A stretch of 64,000 nucleotides of DNA. Source: Escarpia spicata (lineage: Eukaryota > Annelida > Polychaeta > Sabellida > Siboglinidae). The notes below the pieces were generated by a model, which saw only the letters and a list, made by a program, of their open reading frames with translations, made no database searches and was not told where the DNA came from. The stretch covers positions 68,282,417 through 68,346,416 of the forward strand of contig OZ023205.1 of NCBI GenBank assembly GCA_963995525.1, given 5' to 3'. This document shows, piece after piece, positions 35,501 through 49,684 of the stretch. Numbering within the stretch: the first letter of the stretch is position 1; each line of letters opens with the position of its first letter. The translations under genes and the position numbers were made by a program.

Positions 35501-38500
35501 TGGATATGACATACAGTAACTAACATATGTGCATATATTTACACTATGGATATGACATACAGTAACTAACATATGTGCATATATTTTCACTATGGATATG
35601 ACATACAGTAACTAACACCTGTGCATATATTTACACTATGGATATGACATACAGTAACTAACATCTGTGCATATATTTACACTATGGATATGACATACAG
35701 TAACTAACACCTGTGCATATATTTACACTATGGATATGACATACAGTAACTAACATAGGTGCATATATTTACACTATGGATATGACATACAGTAACTAAC
35801 ATAGGTGCATATATTTTCACTATGGATATGACATACAGTAACTAACATATGTGCATATATTTACACTATGGATATGACATACAGTAACTAACATATGTGC
35901 ATATATTTTCACTATGGATATGACATACAGTAACTAACATCTGCGCATATATTTTCACTATGGATATGACATACAGTAACTAACATATGTGCATATATTT
36001 TCACTATGGATATGACATGCAGTAACTAACATCTGCGCATATATTTTCACTATGGATATGACATACAGTAACTAACATCTGCGCATATATTTTCACTATG
36101 GATATGACATACAGTAACTAACATCTGCACATATATTTACACTATGGATATGACATACAATAACTAACATCTGCACATATATTTACACTATGGATATGAC
36201 ATACAGTAACTAACATCTGCACATATATTTACACTATGGATATGACATACAGTAACTAACATCTGCACATATATTTACACTATGGATATGACATACAGTA
36301 ACTAACATCTGCACATATATTTACACTATGGATATGACATACAGTAACTAACATCTGTGCATATATTTACACTATGGATGTGACATACAGTAACTAACAT
36401 CTGCACATATATTTACACTATGGATATGACATACAATAACTAACATCTGCACATATATTTACACTATGGATATGACATACAGTAACTAACATCTGCACAT
36501 ATATTTACACTATGGATATGACATACAGTAACTAACATCTGTGCATATATTTACACTATGGATGTGACATACAGTAACTAACATCTGCGCATATATTTAC
36601 ACTATGGATATGACATACAATAACTAACATCCGCGATATGACATACAGTAACTAACATCCATCTTAAGAGACTATCTATTATTTTTATTCTCTGGCGTCC
36701 TCTGGATCTTTTTCCTTCTATCTTTCCTGTTGTTACTATTTGTTCTAACTTTTTCTTTCTCATGACATGGCCTATAAATCGTGCTTGTTGTGTTCTAACT
36801 TTGTTGATGATCTTTCTTTTTGATTTGGCTGTCCTAAGGATGACTTCATTGCTTTGCTTTGCAGTTCATGGCACTCGCAACATTCTTCTTAAGAACCACA
36901 TTTCAGTGGCTTCTATGGTTTTTTGTGAGCTTTAGGTTATTGTCCAGGATTCACATCCATATAGCAATATGGGCTCTATGTAGCATTGCAGTACACTTTT
37001 TCTCACTTCAATTGATATATTTTTATTTGTTAAAATGTTTTTCATATGGTGAAAAGCTGTTTTGGCTTGAGCAATTCTTCTCTTTATCTCATCGTTGCAT
37101 TGACCGACGGATGTTATTAGTGATCCCAGATAGTTAAACGTTCGGTCTTGCTTCAAAACAGTGCCATATGCTACTATGTTGCATGTTGGAGTGTAATTTT
37201 TCTTTGAGATGACCATGATTTCTGTTTTCTTCTTGTTCAGGGACAGACCTTTTTTCTCACATTCCCTTATTACTGTATCTAGCATCTGTTGTAGATCTAT
37301 TTCGTTCTCAGCTCAGCAGCTATGACATACAGAAGCTAAAAGTTCAACATTATAGAATAGGTGTGATCATATTCAACAAAATATATTGTTTCACAAGAAC
37401 AATAAAACACCAAGAATGATGACGCAGCATATAATTACCTGTTTATGGTTGATGAAGTATAGCTGCGCCCTCTGTTGCCATGACAACGCACCAGATGAGT
37501 CATCAGCGCTTTCCTGTGAGTAAGGTATGAAGATGGCATTGGTGATGGGTGTCTCTGATAGCCGGTCGTGTTCGTAAATAGGCTGTGCACAATTCATGTT
37601 AAACACCTTCACTGCAATGGAAAGAGACATCATGAAATAAGTAGTTTACATTCCTTCAATATTACATATAATTGTTGATAGTAGTGTAAAGTATATTCAG
37701 TGTGTTGATCAATGGAAATCTATACTGCATCCACTCTTATTTATTAACTGTTTATTTGGCAGAAACCACAGTCCTAGCAAAGTGTGCTGTGGGAAACGAT
37801 AAAATAAGGATATCTTGACCACTGATGCAAATGAAATTTTAAAGAAAATAGTAGGACAGCAGCAATGGTCCAATAGTTGACCACTTTTTGGGGGTTTTAG
37901 TTAATGTTTGAAATGGTCAACATTAGGTAATATAATGCAACTATTACCCACTCGAGGCCCTGGCCAAGTTTGTATTCAAACAGAGTTAAAACAAGAATAG
38001 AGGTGGCATATTTTGTACAGGTAACTTGCAAGAAAACGTACAGCTCTTGGGAAGATGGGAGAAAGTACAACTATTGGAGAGATGGGAGAAACCGTGGACA
38101 CTCCACTTACAGCCTCTTTCCACTGTGAAGACTGCAATGTCGTCGGAGAAGGGATTGCGTGTCATCCGTTGAATGTTTGCCGTCATGCTCCACTGAACTA
38201 CAACAACAGACAACAATCTCAGGTCATGTGACTGCAGCACTGGTTCACATTGAACGTACCTACCAGGGCTGGATTTGTCGCAGGACAGATGTGGTGCAGG
38301 GACTTCATAATATAGTCAACTGTAAAGTTTGAATCGTTCTCATGCCATCCAAAGTATAGTCTATTTATTAATATGCTACCTGTGAGCACCCAGGTGTCAA
38401 GGTTCACTCACCTTTCACTAAGTTCACTTACTCCTTAGACCACCCGCCTCTCATCTACCAACTGGTAGCGTATTTAAGAAAAAATGCAACAATCGTTATT

Positions 38501-41500
38501 TATAGTTACATGCTTTTCTATAGAAAATTTCTGCTACCTGACGGAATTCAATGGTGATCAACTCTCCAGATGGCGTCACTGTGAGAGTGGTTTGTTTCTC
38601 CAGGAGTGAGTGTAAACTAGTACTTAACCATTTCAGTACTACAGCCCTGATCAGCTGTGACCGCTGAATACTGCATTCCCAGTGAATATGCAACATAATG
38701 GACTACCTCACTTCAAGTCAAGATTTGAGCAACAAAAATGCATTTTATGAATAGGAATGTTATATATTTTCGGAAAGTATGATAACCAGCGAATAAAATG
38801 AGCCATATCATTTTACATTCCGTAGTCATGGTAACCAACAATCCAAGATGGCCGCCAAAATTTAAACGTTTTGCAGTTGCTGAACTCAGTTGTATACTAA
38901 GTTCGCCGACATCGTTATTATGAATTTATGTCGATCGTCAACATCCGACAAAGATTCTTTGTTAAAACTATCAAATAATCTGTCCAAAACATACGGTGGT
39001 AAATCGCTAGTTAAAGTAATGCGGTCCGCCATTGTGGCCGCCGCAGATTTTGATAATCCATCTTTAAAAACCGTGAAAATCACCGTAAACTATTATTGAG
39101 CGATAATAAACGATAACGACTGCTGAATAACTAATTTATTCGCCTTGACAACCGTACACAACAAGTGGCTCCACGCAGTGGATTATTATGAATAAAAACG
39201 ATTTGAATAGCAGACATCGTTAATGCCGGAAAACCGGCCTGTCGTACTGAAATGGTTAATAACTTCGTTCTGATTTCCAACTCTTAGGAAAGGATGATAG
39301 ATAACTTGTATTGTTACCTTCTGTGGAAAATTTAGTTAAAATCAATATAATCAAATTAATAACAATGTAATTTATATGAACATGTAAGGTTAATTTTACT
39401 TTTACCTTAACTTAAATTTACCACGTCTCAACATTTGTTGATATATAGTTTCCTTGTACTATTTCACTATTGTATATTAAATATTTTATATAAAGCGTGC
39501 TAAGTTGTCAAGGAAACTCTGCTGTTTAAAAAGAAATTCATTATTATTATAAAGTAACATGAATGGATGATATGTGGCATGATAGTTTTAACTTTAAAAT
39601 ATTGGTTAACAGAAACTGTCACCAGAGTGCACCACTCACCTGTACATGTGAGAAGATTCCAGATGCTGAGACGATGCCCTGTATGAACTGCCAGCAGGTG
39701 GCAGCAGTTGTTCGTGCCAAATAGCACCTGGACGTCTCTGTGGAACGACATACTTCACTGGACTCAGAAACGATGTAACGCATATCATTTATATATAGCA
39801 AAATATATTTAGCTATGAGTGTGAATTTGCTGCAAAAATGTGCATTTCAAAATTGATAGTTAGTAGTTTCTTGTAAATTCAGGTTACAAATTAACAATGA
39901 TACTACAATTATTTTTATTATGTATTATATATGAAAGTATAAAGTCTACCAGCAATTGTTTTGGTAATATAATCATGTTATGTACTATAAACAATATATA
40001 TTCTGACCATACAAATGTGTCCTAATAATAAATTATGTTAATAAAACTGACCACTATCAGTTTAGTTTAAATGTTTTGGTCCAAATATCACAATTACATT
40101 CTTCACAAATGAGCAGAATGACAACGGTGATCCTTACAAATACATAATGGTTAATTTATATTAAAACAAATTGTTCAAAAAAAAACATTTGGGCAATTCA
40201 TATGCTAATAATAGTTTTTAATAATGTGATTTTTTAATAAACAACTGAACTTCATACCATGATTCTAATGCTATGTTTTCAAACAATACATTTAAATCTA
40301 AGTGGTTTCATAAGTTCACAAAGTAAAAAACATGTTTTATATTGCTTAGAATACAAACCCACCCCACTAAAACTGCCAACAGACCACTGAATTCAACTGA
40401 CAACATAGTTACCAAGACATTACATAACAGCTGCCAACAGACCACTGAATTCAACTGACAGCATAGTTACCAAGACATTACATAACAGCTGCCAACAGAC
40501 CACTGAATTCAACTGACAACATAGTTACCAAGACATTACCAACATGTCGCCCAGTTTTCATATCCAGAATAACTTCAAGGTGCATTAATATGTGTTCCTC
40601 TCAATAGGTGGTGCTACTATAGCAGTTTATTCCCCCAGTACCACAAATATGTGGCGATGACCAAACCACATCATCCACCCACATGTAACGTTACACATGT
40701 TTTAGAACTTTGTGAACTTATACGATACCTCTTCACATCATCACTGAGTAACAAAATTTATGATTTAGACCTCGCTTTGACATCAACGTTGCCTGTGGCA
40801 ACGCTGGGCAGTGTCATCCTCAAGTGGTTGGTGTCTGGGTCCCACAGTGTGATGGTTGTCTTGAATGCAACGGCAAGGAGGGAGCCATCAACGGAGAAGT
40901 CAGCACTGCCAGCCTCAAGGTCCCGGTAGAACCCGACAGACTCACAGCGCCAGCAAGTGTTCTTTCCTTGACAATACAGAGGAAGAGAGGGTTTGGAAGG
41001 GTATCTGGGCCACAACCAACAGCTACAGTCCAGTGACTGCCGTCATTAATAACTCATTATGGTTATATTATCTAGTAAACTAGCTTGTAAATAAGTAAAG
41101 TGATTCACAATAAACACTACTGAATACATTTTTAACATTATTTTGTTGCTCAAATTGGTTTAGACTTCTTTAGCCAAAACTTGATCCTATCCTGGACACA
41201 CCAAAACAATTTAACTCATTTGCACAAGTGAATTATTAAGGTTATTATTTTTTTGCGAGCCATCGTCATCAACTGTCCAAGCTGGTTTGATGGAGTTACT
41301 CTCACTTTGTTGGATTGACCTTGGGGAGTCCCTGCATGCCACTGGATACTTATGAAATCATTGGACAATCTATAAAATAATTTTCGAGTGGTCCGTGGCA
41401 AAGTGGTCCGGCTGTATATGGCATAAGGCTGTTTACTTGCAATGCAACTTGCACAATTTAATAAGCAAAGTAAATTATTTTGATGATTCTAACAAAACAT

Positions 41501-44500
41501 CTAACTGACTGAGTATATAATTTAAACTATACAGTTTCATACTGCAAAGTAGCTGTGTTTGAAACATACTGTATATGTTGGTGTCATCTGCAACAACCCA
41601 CAGTTTGAACTTGCCGTCACTACTCGTGGTGACGACCATGGGAGATGACTCTGTGACACCATGGGCGCGGAAACAGAGGGTGTGGATGCCCTGGTCATGT
41701 GGCAGCTCAACGCATGTGTTCAGCTCATAGCTGGAGGGAACAAAGTCTGTCTGGGTAACTGTGATCACAGTGATACGGAACAATCTCGATATATCAAGTC
41801 ATCAACCCTAATTATAATACATTTCCATGGCACCAATATTCTCACACACTTATGCTCAGAGGCACAGCACAACAAATAAGAAATGTTTCGCATTATCTAC
41901 AGCATAAACAGGGATGTGCATGTCGTTAGAGCAAGGACCACCAACAATTAACAGAGAAAATGCAAGTAAATTTTTACCAAATGTAGTTATAATACTATGA
42001 TTTATAATTAATGGAATTTATTTCAGATATGCAGCTACAGAAAAAATACGCTTGCCCAAGTTAAGCTTAGTCTTAGGAACAGCAAGTTGTGAAATAGATG
42101 ATCTGAACTGCCAGGGGATATTTGAAAAATATTGGTGACTAGCCAAACAGGATTGTTGTGTAAATAGGGAATGATATATGACAGTGGACATTTTAGTTTT
42201 TATTTGATAGGAAGCGAGTGTAATTACAATGAACAGATGTAATGTGAGGGAAAAGACATAGTCATCATTGAAACTGATGAATCATCTAGGTGAGGATATA
42301 ACTATATTAACCCTGCCTGCAACTACGCCAAAACTTTTAATTTCATAACCTGAACACCCTGAAATAATACTATGGTCGAATCCACATGTAATTTTTTCAT
42401 ATATGTTCACTCTACCCCTGGGTCTGTTTGTCAAAAATCCAGAACTTCAGTCTCATTTCAGCAGCGGTCATGTGGTCGTCCCGTCGTTCGACAGTTGCCA
42501 GCCAATCACCATCCTCACTGAAAGCAACTTGCTCGATCTCAGTAAACACCAGAGGGCGGTTCAGTGTCGCTGAAGAAATGTAGTTCTGCTGAACGATATC
42601 CAGCTGAAAACAAAAGGTAAATGAAATGTTACAAAAATGGACAGAATTCACTAAAATGATTTAAATACCCATTTTATTCCAAATAAGAATTTTAGTATTC
42701 ATACAGCAACTGTTTATCATGATTCGTAGGTAGATATCTCACAATCATTTTGCAGAGATTCTACATATAGATTAATTTTTATTTTCGGCAATGGTGACCA
42801 TTATTAGTTTTCCACATTATTTTTAAGGAAACAGTTTCACCATCGACCAATCAGAAAGCTTGAAATGTGGTCTCTGTGATTTAATGTCTTCCGACTGAGC
42901 AGCTTACTGTTGTACATTCTATATGGTGCAAGAAGACTATACAGCAAGTGTACTTCAATGGTACAGCTACATTCTTTGGGATAAGACAGTAATTTTTGGA
43001 TTCTATAGACTTGTGTTTTGTCGAATATTACAGTTCATTTACTACAGATACACCAAAGAAGCAGAATCACAATGTGCTAAACAAGTCAAGGACGAAGCTT
43101 TAAGACAGGTAGCACTTGACAACTTGACCAGTGATGCCACTGGCCAATGACTGGACACTCACACTGAAGAGTTGTTTGTCCGTGACGACTGCGTAGAACT
43201 GTATGTGTCCAGGCTGTCCGTTACACACGAGGGCTCGCGTGCGTGGGTCAAACACCAGCGGCATCATTGTCACGTGTAACTGCTTTCTGGTGGCAAAGGC
43301 ACGAACTAGACCCTGGAAGATCTGCTGCACGTTGAAGCTGTTTGAGATGATGCGAATTGCTGAAACACAACGACACAAAGTCAAAACTTAAGTTCATCTG
43401 TCGGCAAGGTGGTCTGCAGTTTGTTCACCTTGTGTGTTTCAGAAGAGACACTAGCTACTGTTGGTTTCTTATACCGGAAGATTATGCCAAAGGAAGTCAA
43501 AGATCCCATAGAGGGAAATGGAAAACCTGGCATGGACTCACAGCGCCAATGGTCTTGAGCTACAAAAAGGCATATGGGTGACGCTAAGCTGCTGTCAAAG
43601 CACTTGTTCTGGTTAACGGAGTAAACGCCATACTATTAATCTAAATCCTCGAAACCAAGTTCAGAGGCGCATCATTGCAAAAGGACTGGTAAATCTCAGA
43701 ATCGATAAGTCGTATTAAAGTCATTATCAGACGGCAGATACCACCACTGCTACAAGTTATTAACATCTAGCACTGTCAGCATGTAATGCTGATCATCCTT
43801 AAGTATCTGCACAAACAGTTTCAAAGGTTAGATGAGTTTTAATATAAGAATTTTCCTACACAATGAATTATTTTGTGACTGAAGGGTTGAAGTGGACCAT
43901 GCCTGTGCCAATATTGATCAAACAAAAAACAAACAATGTTGTACCATTCTGACACAGCTGATATCCTATCAGTCACCTAGATGAGGAGGAGACTTATAGT
44001 GTCACACTTAGAAAATAATGTGTACTGGTTGGGATGTTGTACTAACAAATAATCGAAATATAGGCAAAGTTTGTGCTAAATGTTTATACATGAAATAACC
44101 AATACTAATTTATCAAATTTATGGTTTTTGCAAAGTTCTAGTTTGGTAAAAGTCTGTGAACAATGAAAGCTGCTACTGAATTCCCAGGTATATTTTGGTG
44201 TCACACTAAGATATATAATTTTATTGCAAACAGCTACTACTAACCCCCTTGCCCCACAGAAACCAATTTCACTGTACATTTTCTGATCATCACTCATTTA
44301 TCTCTTCGTAAAATGGTGACTAACTGATCATCGCAGTATTACAAAAAGTGAATGTTGGCACAGAAAACAATCACTCACAGTTGTCAGTGTGACAGGTTGA
44401 GTACGCAGTGCCATCTGGTGAGCAGGACACAGCAATGATCGGGGCCCCTAGTCGAGGAAGCGTCTCGTAAGTGTGTGAGTTGTGCTGCCACTTCACCAGC

Positions 44501-47500
44501 ACGCATTCGTGTCCACCACTCAACATGAACGACCCTAAAACAGAAACAACTGACCAACGGTAAAGTAAACACAGAGTGTTATGCATTTAGATAGACCCTC
44601 TAGCAAAGTTTGTTAGAATACCTAAACATTGTATAATAATTTTCCCACACTTCATAAATACAATTTTTTGACAATTTTATTAATTAAAATAAACCCACCA
44701 AAACATCAACATATTTCCAATCGGCTCTATAGATATAAATAAATAATAATGTGCGTACATAAAAAATATTATTACCTTATTAATATGTTGTACTAAACAA
44801 ATGTTTACTTCTGTAATTACAAATCTCCTGACCCACGACATACAAATATTCACACACAACAAATACATATTGAGAGATTTTTCACAGCCTATGTGAACAT
44901 GTGACCTTGACATTTACCCCCAGGACTGAAGGTCAGATCGAGAACTGAAAGGGCATGCCAGTGCCTGATGTTTTTGCGCACTGCCGCTTTCTCTGCCAGG
45001 ACATTCCACCTGAACGAACAAACACTCACTGGTTACTATATTGCTCTCGTGATGTTTTCTGGCATGTACCGTGTGGTAGTTCACATTACTACCTGCACAA
45101 ATTTGCTACCATTCAAGACAGATCTGGGGTATTACAAATTGAAATGGGAAGCAATGTAGTAGTAACTGACATTATTTCCTATTTCTATTGAAAAGTTAAA
45201 CCAAATTTGAACCACATCAATACTAAATCTGATTAGGTTGTAAAAATATAAACGTGAAGTCGGACTGTGTGTCATTGTTTAGGTACTCGTCACCCATGTC
45301 ACCGTCACACACAAGACGTAAAAGGGGTAAAGGTGAGTGAAATGTGTATACATTACAATGTGGAATAATAGAGGCACACATTGGTGAATCCTGATGTAAA
45401 CATACAAAATATCTAACTTTTAGGGAAAATGTACACAAGAGTCACTAAGTCTTGGTTAGACTTCAAAACTGTTCAAAAAATTTGTTTTTGCAATCAATCA
45501 TTTAAATAACTGATAGTGATTAAGAATACTGATCGCTTGTGCAAAGGTTTGTTCGACATATTTTGTGTATAAATTTAATATTTTATACAACAACAAAGGA
45601 CCGAACTGCTGTAGTTCAATGAATCTACAGGTAAAAACAAAACAGCAAGTAATGAGATTTCGCTAGGTTTACACAACATAACTAGTAAATGGACTCACCA
45701 GAGAATTATCTCGCCCGTTTCACATCCCGTGGCCAAGCAGTATTCCACCGGGTGACATGCTATGCACGTCAACTTGAACTTGTCTTTCTCCATCAAATGT
45801 CTGCAATTCACAGTGATCAATCAGTGACCAGTGGTCAAGCATAATGAGAAACATCTTTTAACATCAATTGTGACGTGTCTTTAACTGCAGCCAGTAACAC
45901 ATCAAACAAGTGTAGCTGACCTTTTACCTGCTAGAGGAAATCTTAAAATAAATTTCTTTTGGGAAAAAATAACTGTTTTCTTCTAGTTTTATCTGTATGT
46001 TCCAGAATATATAATATATATGGCAGCAAGGCAATCTAATGGGTGACTAATTTTGGCTCCCTTTAGGAGATATTAAATACTGGACCTCATGGTTAAATAT
46101 TAATTACCTTCACTATATAATGTACTAATTATTTGTTGTTTATAATCAGCATTGCAAAAGAATAAACATAACTGACTTTTGTTATCCAAACTGATGTTTA
46201 GTTTGAGTCCTACATGCTACTCGTGATCAAAATACTAAGGAATTTCATCAGTGTATTTGTGGCAGGTGTAACATGATAAATTACTTACGTAGTTGTAACA
46301 TTTTTCTTGAAAGAGTGAACAGTCAAACCCTTTTTCCCAACTGTTGCAACGTAGCTGCCCTACAAATACAAAAAAAGTGAAACATAAATCATGATGCTAT
46401 TTACACGAAAACTAGACTCGTTAGGGTTGATCTCAGGGGAGTGATGTACGACGCCACATGAAAACAATGGAATTTAACCAGTGAAAACTTGATCCTGTAA
46501 AGTCAGGCATTTCATAGGTTTCTATAACTCTGAATTAATTCATTCGGAATTGAAATTTAAAATCTAGCTGGTATTTAAAAGAAAGATTCCCGATTAAACG
46601 GAACTGACCCCAACCCCCATTGACCACAATAGTGACCGTCACCTTGCATCCAACCGACACTTGGTTCTCACGATGTCCACACTGTCTCAACACTGACCGA
46701 GGTGGCACATCAGGGTCATATCGAGACAGATCGACCTTCACCAGTTCACACTCTGCAACAAGTTACGGATCGACCATTTTATTTCATACTTGTAAAACAT
46801 AACATGTTCTTAATTTTTTAAAGGAAATAGATCTATATGGACTTCTGAATATGGGACTTCTTGACAAATTCTCTGTTGTGGATATCAGATACAAAATGAT
46901 TTAATACACAAATAATAAGAAATTATTTAACGTTAAGTATTGTGACATTATCTGCCTTCTGATAATGGGATAACAGAGACATTATGTCTTCTTATGTGAA
47001 GCTTAATAATCATCTTTAAATAATTATAAAATTATGCAATTATAACATGGCACATGGTGTGTAGTTTTTATTAGTATTTGTTTAAACCTAAAAGTATGTA
47101 CAAAAAACACCCCAAACCTTTGGCTGCAATCTTTCTCTTCACCAGAAGTGTCGTATCGCTGGCTGGGGTAACGTAGATGGCCAACAGAGGGCGATATAGT
47201 TGGTAGACCTTGAGAACAACCCCATCAGTGAAGTCCCACTTGATCAACGTCTTATCCAGGGAACACGAGAACAACTGTGGCAAGTAGAATACAATATATA
47301 TTTGCAGTGAATATTACCACAATATCCCAATGTAACAATCTGAGCATTCACCGTATATAAATGCGGCCTTTTCACTGCACATGAAAAGAATTGTTGCTAA
47401 AATACTGTGTCCAATATTAGCAAACCCATCTAATTCCTAAACTGGTGTCGTAGAAAAAAATTAGCAGTTACATTATTTAAAAACAACAGTTCAGCAGGGG

Positions 47501-49684
47501 CTGCTATACTATAATTTATTCGTTTTTTCTAAATGTCACCAAATAAATTGTGTCTTAGTCACTGGGATGGAAGTTGAACATGAATATTGACAATAGAATG
47601 CTTGTGTGGTCTAAGAAACAGACCTGATACTGGTTGGCCGGGTTGATCTTAATACTTGTCACGTGCGCAGTGTGGCGCCTGAGCTCATGAACGCATTCCC
47701 CACTGACAGTGCTGAGAACTTTGACAGCATTGCCACTCGTACACAAGAGATACCTGCAAATACAGACAGACCATCACTGTATTGTGGGAACAACATAATA
47801 CATAATAATATCTCAAGTTGGACCACTTCTTCCCATTGCAGAATTTGGACTGGATCCAGTCATAAATAATTTAATAGTCTGTCCAATGATAAATAAAAAT
47901 ATGTACATTACTTAGCATCTCAAAGTCTTGTCTAAATTGGTTCTATGTTTTCACAAAACAAGCTTGAAACAAGATGAGCAAAACTTAATTGACGAGGGAC
48001 CTGTTTTGGTCCTAGCCCATTAAAAAGCGGCTTGATTTGATTTATTTATGCAATTGTGCTCATCATGTCAAATAATATAATAAACAAAAAAAATTGAGGT
48101 ATGAAGGTAAGCCTGTTGCAAAAGAATTATCTCATAAATATATTAATGCAAATAAATGCTTATTATTTTAGTTTCAACTGTTACAAATAGCATATATAAA
48201 AAGTATATATTTATTATTGTGTTGTATAAATATGCACAAAACAAGGAAGTTTGGTCTACATAAATAAAATTGTGATAGTATCTGCGAAAGCTAATCACAT
48301 ACATACATAGTCTTTCTTTTAACATGACCAGTTTCTTTTGTAAATGTGATTTGTGTTGAATTTTAATTATCCTACTATCAGTAGTTTTTAGACATTGACA
48401 TGAAATACTTGTATTAACAAATTATTTAGCTCCAGCCAAATACAGAGTACTGGTGCTTATATCAAAGAGAATTAACTAGCAAAGCCTTCCAATTTCAAAA
48501 ATGGTAACTGTTGGTGTTTCATTATAAAATTACAGTTTGCCAAAGCTGATATCAAAGATTTTAGTTAGTTGACTGGTGTCCCCAATAACAAGAACATTCC
48601 TATGAACTACTCCCTATATTATAGACTAAACATAATCAAAACACTGCTGAAGCTTCTGAATTCCTCATCTTGCTGTGTAGTAATTAGTTCAATATCTTTT
48701 TTGTAGTAAATATACTGTTTATCTTTATTATTTTTTGATTTTCTAAAAATACAAGTCATACCATTCATGATATTAAATTCCCAACTGCTAAAATAATAAT
48801 AAGAGACATCCTAATGTTTATAGATGCACTAGCAAAAAGACAGCAATAACGCATGTAAAGATGGAACAGACATCGTGCGCATCCTTGTGGATTTGGTCTG
48901 CCTTTTAGTGTGTGCCCTAGCCAGACAGTTGAACTGTCACTACTTCAGTCTAGATACATTCAGTTACACTCATACCCTAACAAACTAACCAACTAGTAGT
49001 ATATATTAAAACAGAAAACCTTCTTTTTTATATAAAAAAAATAACATAATAGGGTGACAATTAGATTTTAATGTAAATTATATCTTACATGGAAAATTTA
49101 TGAAATTGTGTCACGGAGACAAAACATGTTTCAATTCAAGACCACAGCTTAACAGAATTATGTTATATGTACGAATGCTTATTATGTTTGGTTGTATAAC
49201 GTAAGGCGTATCTCAGTTACTTTAGTCTAGAAGTTTAGTACAATTTTTGGGGAGTAACATAAAATTAAGTCATAATATCGCTATCATTAATTTTAATGTT
49301 ACATAAAATTATGATTATCGTCTATTGAATTTTATTAAATCTGCTAATACTTAACTTGAGGACATTTTCGCACTAGCTGATGAAACAAGGAAACAACAAA
49401 TTCATTGTGACATATATTTATTTTATAGTAATTCTGACCGAAATGTTTTCATGATTGGGAAAGTTGGTCTAACATGTTCACTTATTATCGCTCATACGGT
49501 ACCATGCGGCACCGTAGTATGCTGAATAAATACAATGAACAAAAATCGTATTATAGCATCGTAACAAAAGCGTTGACACTAACTTCGTGTCAGGCGAAAA
49601 TGTCGGCTTCGAACCAACAATACTAGCACCGGCCCGTAAAATTACAGATATTTTGTCGCCCTCGCTCGTTCCCCCATCGGCCAT
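29522..49684 (-). CDS. WDR75: WDR75 (UTP17), small-subunit processome WD-repeat protein
   Basis: WDR75 is a nucleolar t-UTP/UtpA-complex protein needed for pre-rRNA transcription and 18S rRNA processing. I place 19 coding exons: 49684-49584, 47753-47624, 47274-47118, 46752-46643, 46359-46289, 45800-45699, 45009-44918, 44534-44379, 43359-43163, 42603-42416, 41730-41570, 40966-40771, 39737-39640, 38197-38111, 37611-37439, 34322-34263, 33695-33570, 32770-32682, 29741-29522. Lengths sum to 2,514 bp (837 aa plus stop), every junction is GT-AG and in phase; human WDR75 is 830 aa. Diagnostic matches to the vertebrate protein include FSCSLDKTLIKWD (exon 3), MLSGGHECVLVKW and LPRLGA (8), FDPRTRALVCNGQPGHIQFY (9), WLATVE and DKQTQG (10), DGKFKLWVVADD (11), DGSLLAVAF (12), LPQTPFSILL (17) and TPAHVLPP (18). 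The last exon is the acidic Ser/Asp/Glu tail ending LVESKLHKFSEIGK. The start is MADGG at 49,684; intron 15 (37,438-34,323) holds a satellite and a LINE. Confidence 0.96.
29830..30215. repeat. Degenerate GGTGGCATTGGGTCAAGG-type minisatellite
   Basis: Units of roughly 30 bp with GGGTGGCAATGAGTGTG or GGTGGCATTGGGTCAAGG recur over about 385 bp, inside the last WDR75 intron. Open frames on the minus strand here are by-products. Confidence 0.85.
30220..31690. other. WDR75 intron 18, no further feature
   Basis: No coding or RNA feature was recognised. Confidence 0.5.
31704..31812. repeat. 36-bp minisatellite, 3 copies
   Basis: AGTACCAGTGGTCAAGTGGA, followed by AACCACACCTCAACTA, is repeated three times, the last copy more diverged. 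It lies in WDR75 intron 18. Confidence 0.9.
34345..34620. repeat. Short ACACATATATCTACAAC-type array
   Basis: Units of about 17-18 bp (ATATATCTACAACACCTACAC and variants). It gives Cys/Val-rich open frames on the minus strand that are not genes. It borders exon 16 of WDR75. Confidence 0.85.
34735..36658. repeat. 46-bp minisatellite, about 40 copies, in WDR75 intron 15
   Basis: The unit is TATGACATACAGTAACTAAC followed by AT.TG.GCATATATTT.CACTATGGA. Variant classes (CATATGTGC, CACCTGCGC, CATCTGCAC, CATAGGTGC; TTTACACT or TTTTCACT) occur in runs, as expected from successive block duplications. The array ends at a LINE fragment, and a single related unit start (TATGACATACAG) reappears at 37,320 on the far side. 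Confidence 0.96.
36660..37316 (-). pseudogene. RTE-type LINE, C-terminal reverse transcriptase fragment
   Basis: The minus strand reads LSLNKKKTEIMVIS, FNYLGSLITS, RRIAQAKTAF and PILLYGCESWTI (37,285-36,932), the part of the polyprotein that follows the FADD motif. In a later frame (36,790-36,670) come ARFIGHVMRKK and GKRSRGRQR, typical of the C-terminus of such elements. The catalytic part is missing, so it is a 5'-truncated insertion. It lies in the transcribed orientation of WDR75 and interrupts the 46-bp array. Confidence 0.85.
38628..39255. mobile_element. 628-bp TTAA-flanked MITE (piggyBac-like) in WDR75 intron 13
   Basis: The left end reads CCATTTCAGTACTACAG, and the right end is its inverted copy CCATTTCAGTACGACAG (one mismatch). 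TTAA flanks both ends (38,624-38,627 and 39,256-39,259), the signature of piggyBac-type insertion. Inside, a minus frame at 38,886-39,083 (65 codons, with MADRITLTSDLPPYVLDRL) and a plus frame at 38,890-39,099 are open. The former could be a relic of a transposase N-terminus, but I cannot identify it. Confidence 0.85.
40374..40543. repeat. 58-bp minisatellite, 3 copies
   Basis: TGCCAACAGACCACTGAATT, followed by CAACTGAC.ACATAGTTACC and AAGACATTACATAACAGC, is repeated three times almost without change. It lies in WDR75 intron 12. Confidence 0.93.

Noticed and set aside
34735..36658. CRISPR-like regular repeats
   Set aside because: The units are contiguous without unique spacers, in a eukaryotic intron; it is a minisatellite.
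38538..38610. Possible extra WDR75 exon (frame with TLTVTPSGELITIEF and a GTAGCAG donor)
   Set aside because: Exon 13 joins exon 14 perfectly in phase 1 and by homology (NLLTCT-VQWSM). This frame has no acceptor in the needed phase and lies beside the TTAA MITE.
39623..39640. Longer exon 13 using a downstream GTGACA donor
   Set aside because: The GTGAGT donor at 39,639-39,638 gives the right phase for exon 14, while the longer version does not.
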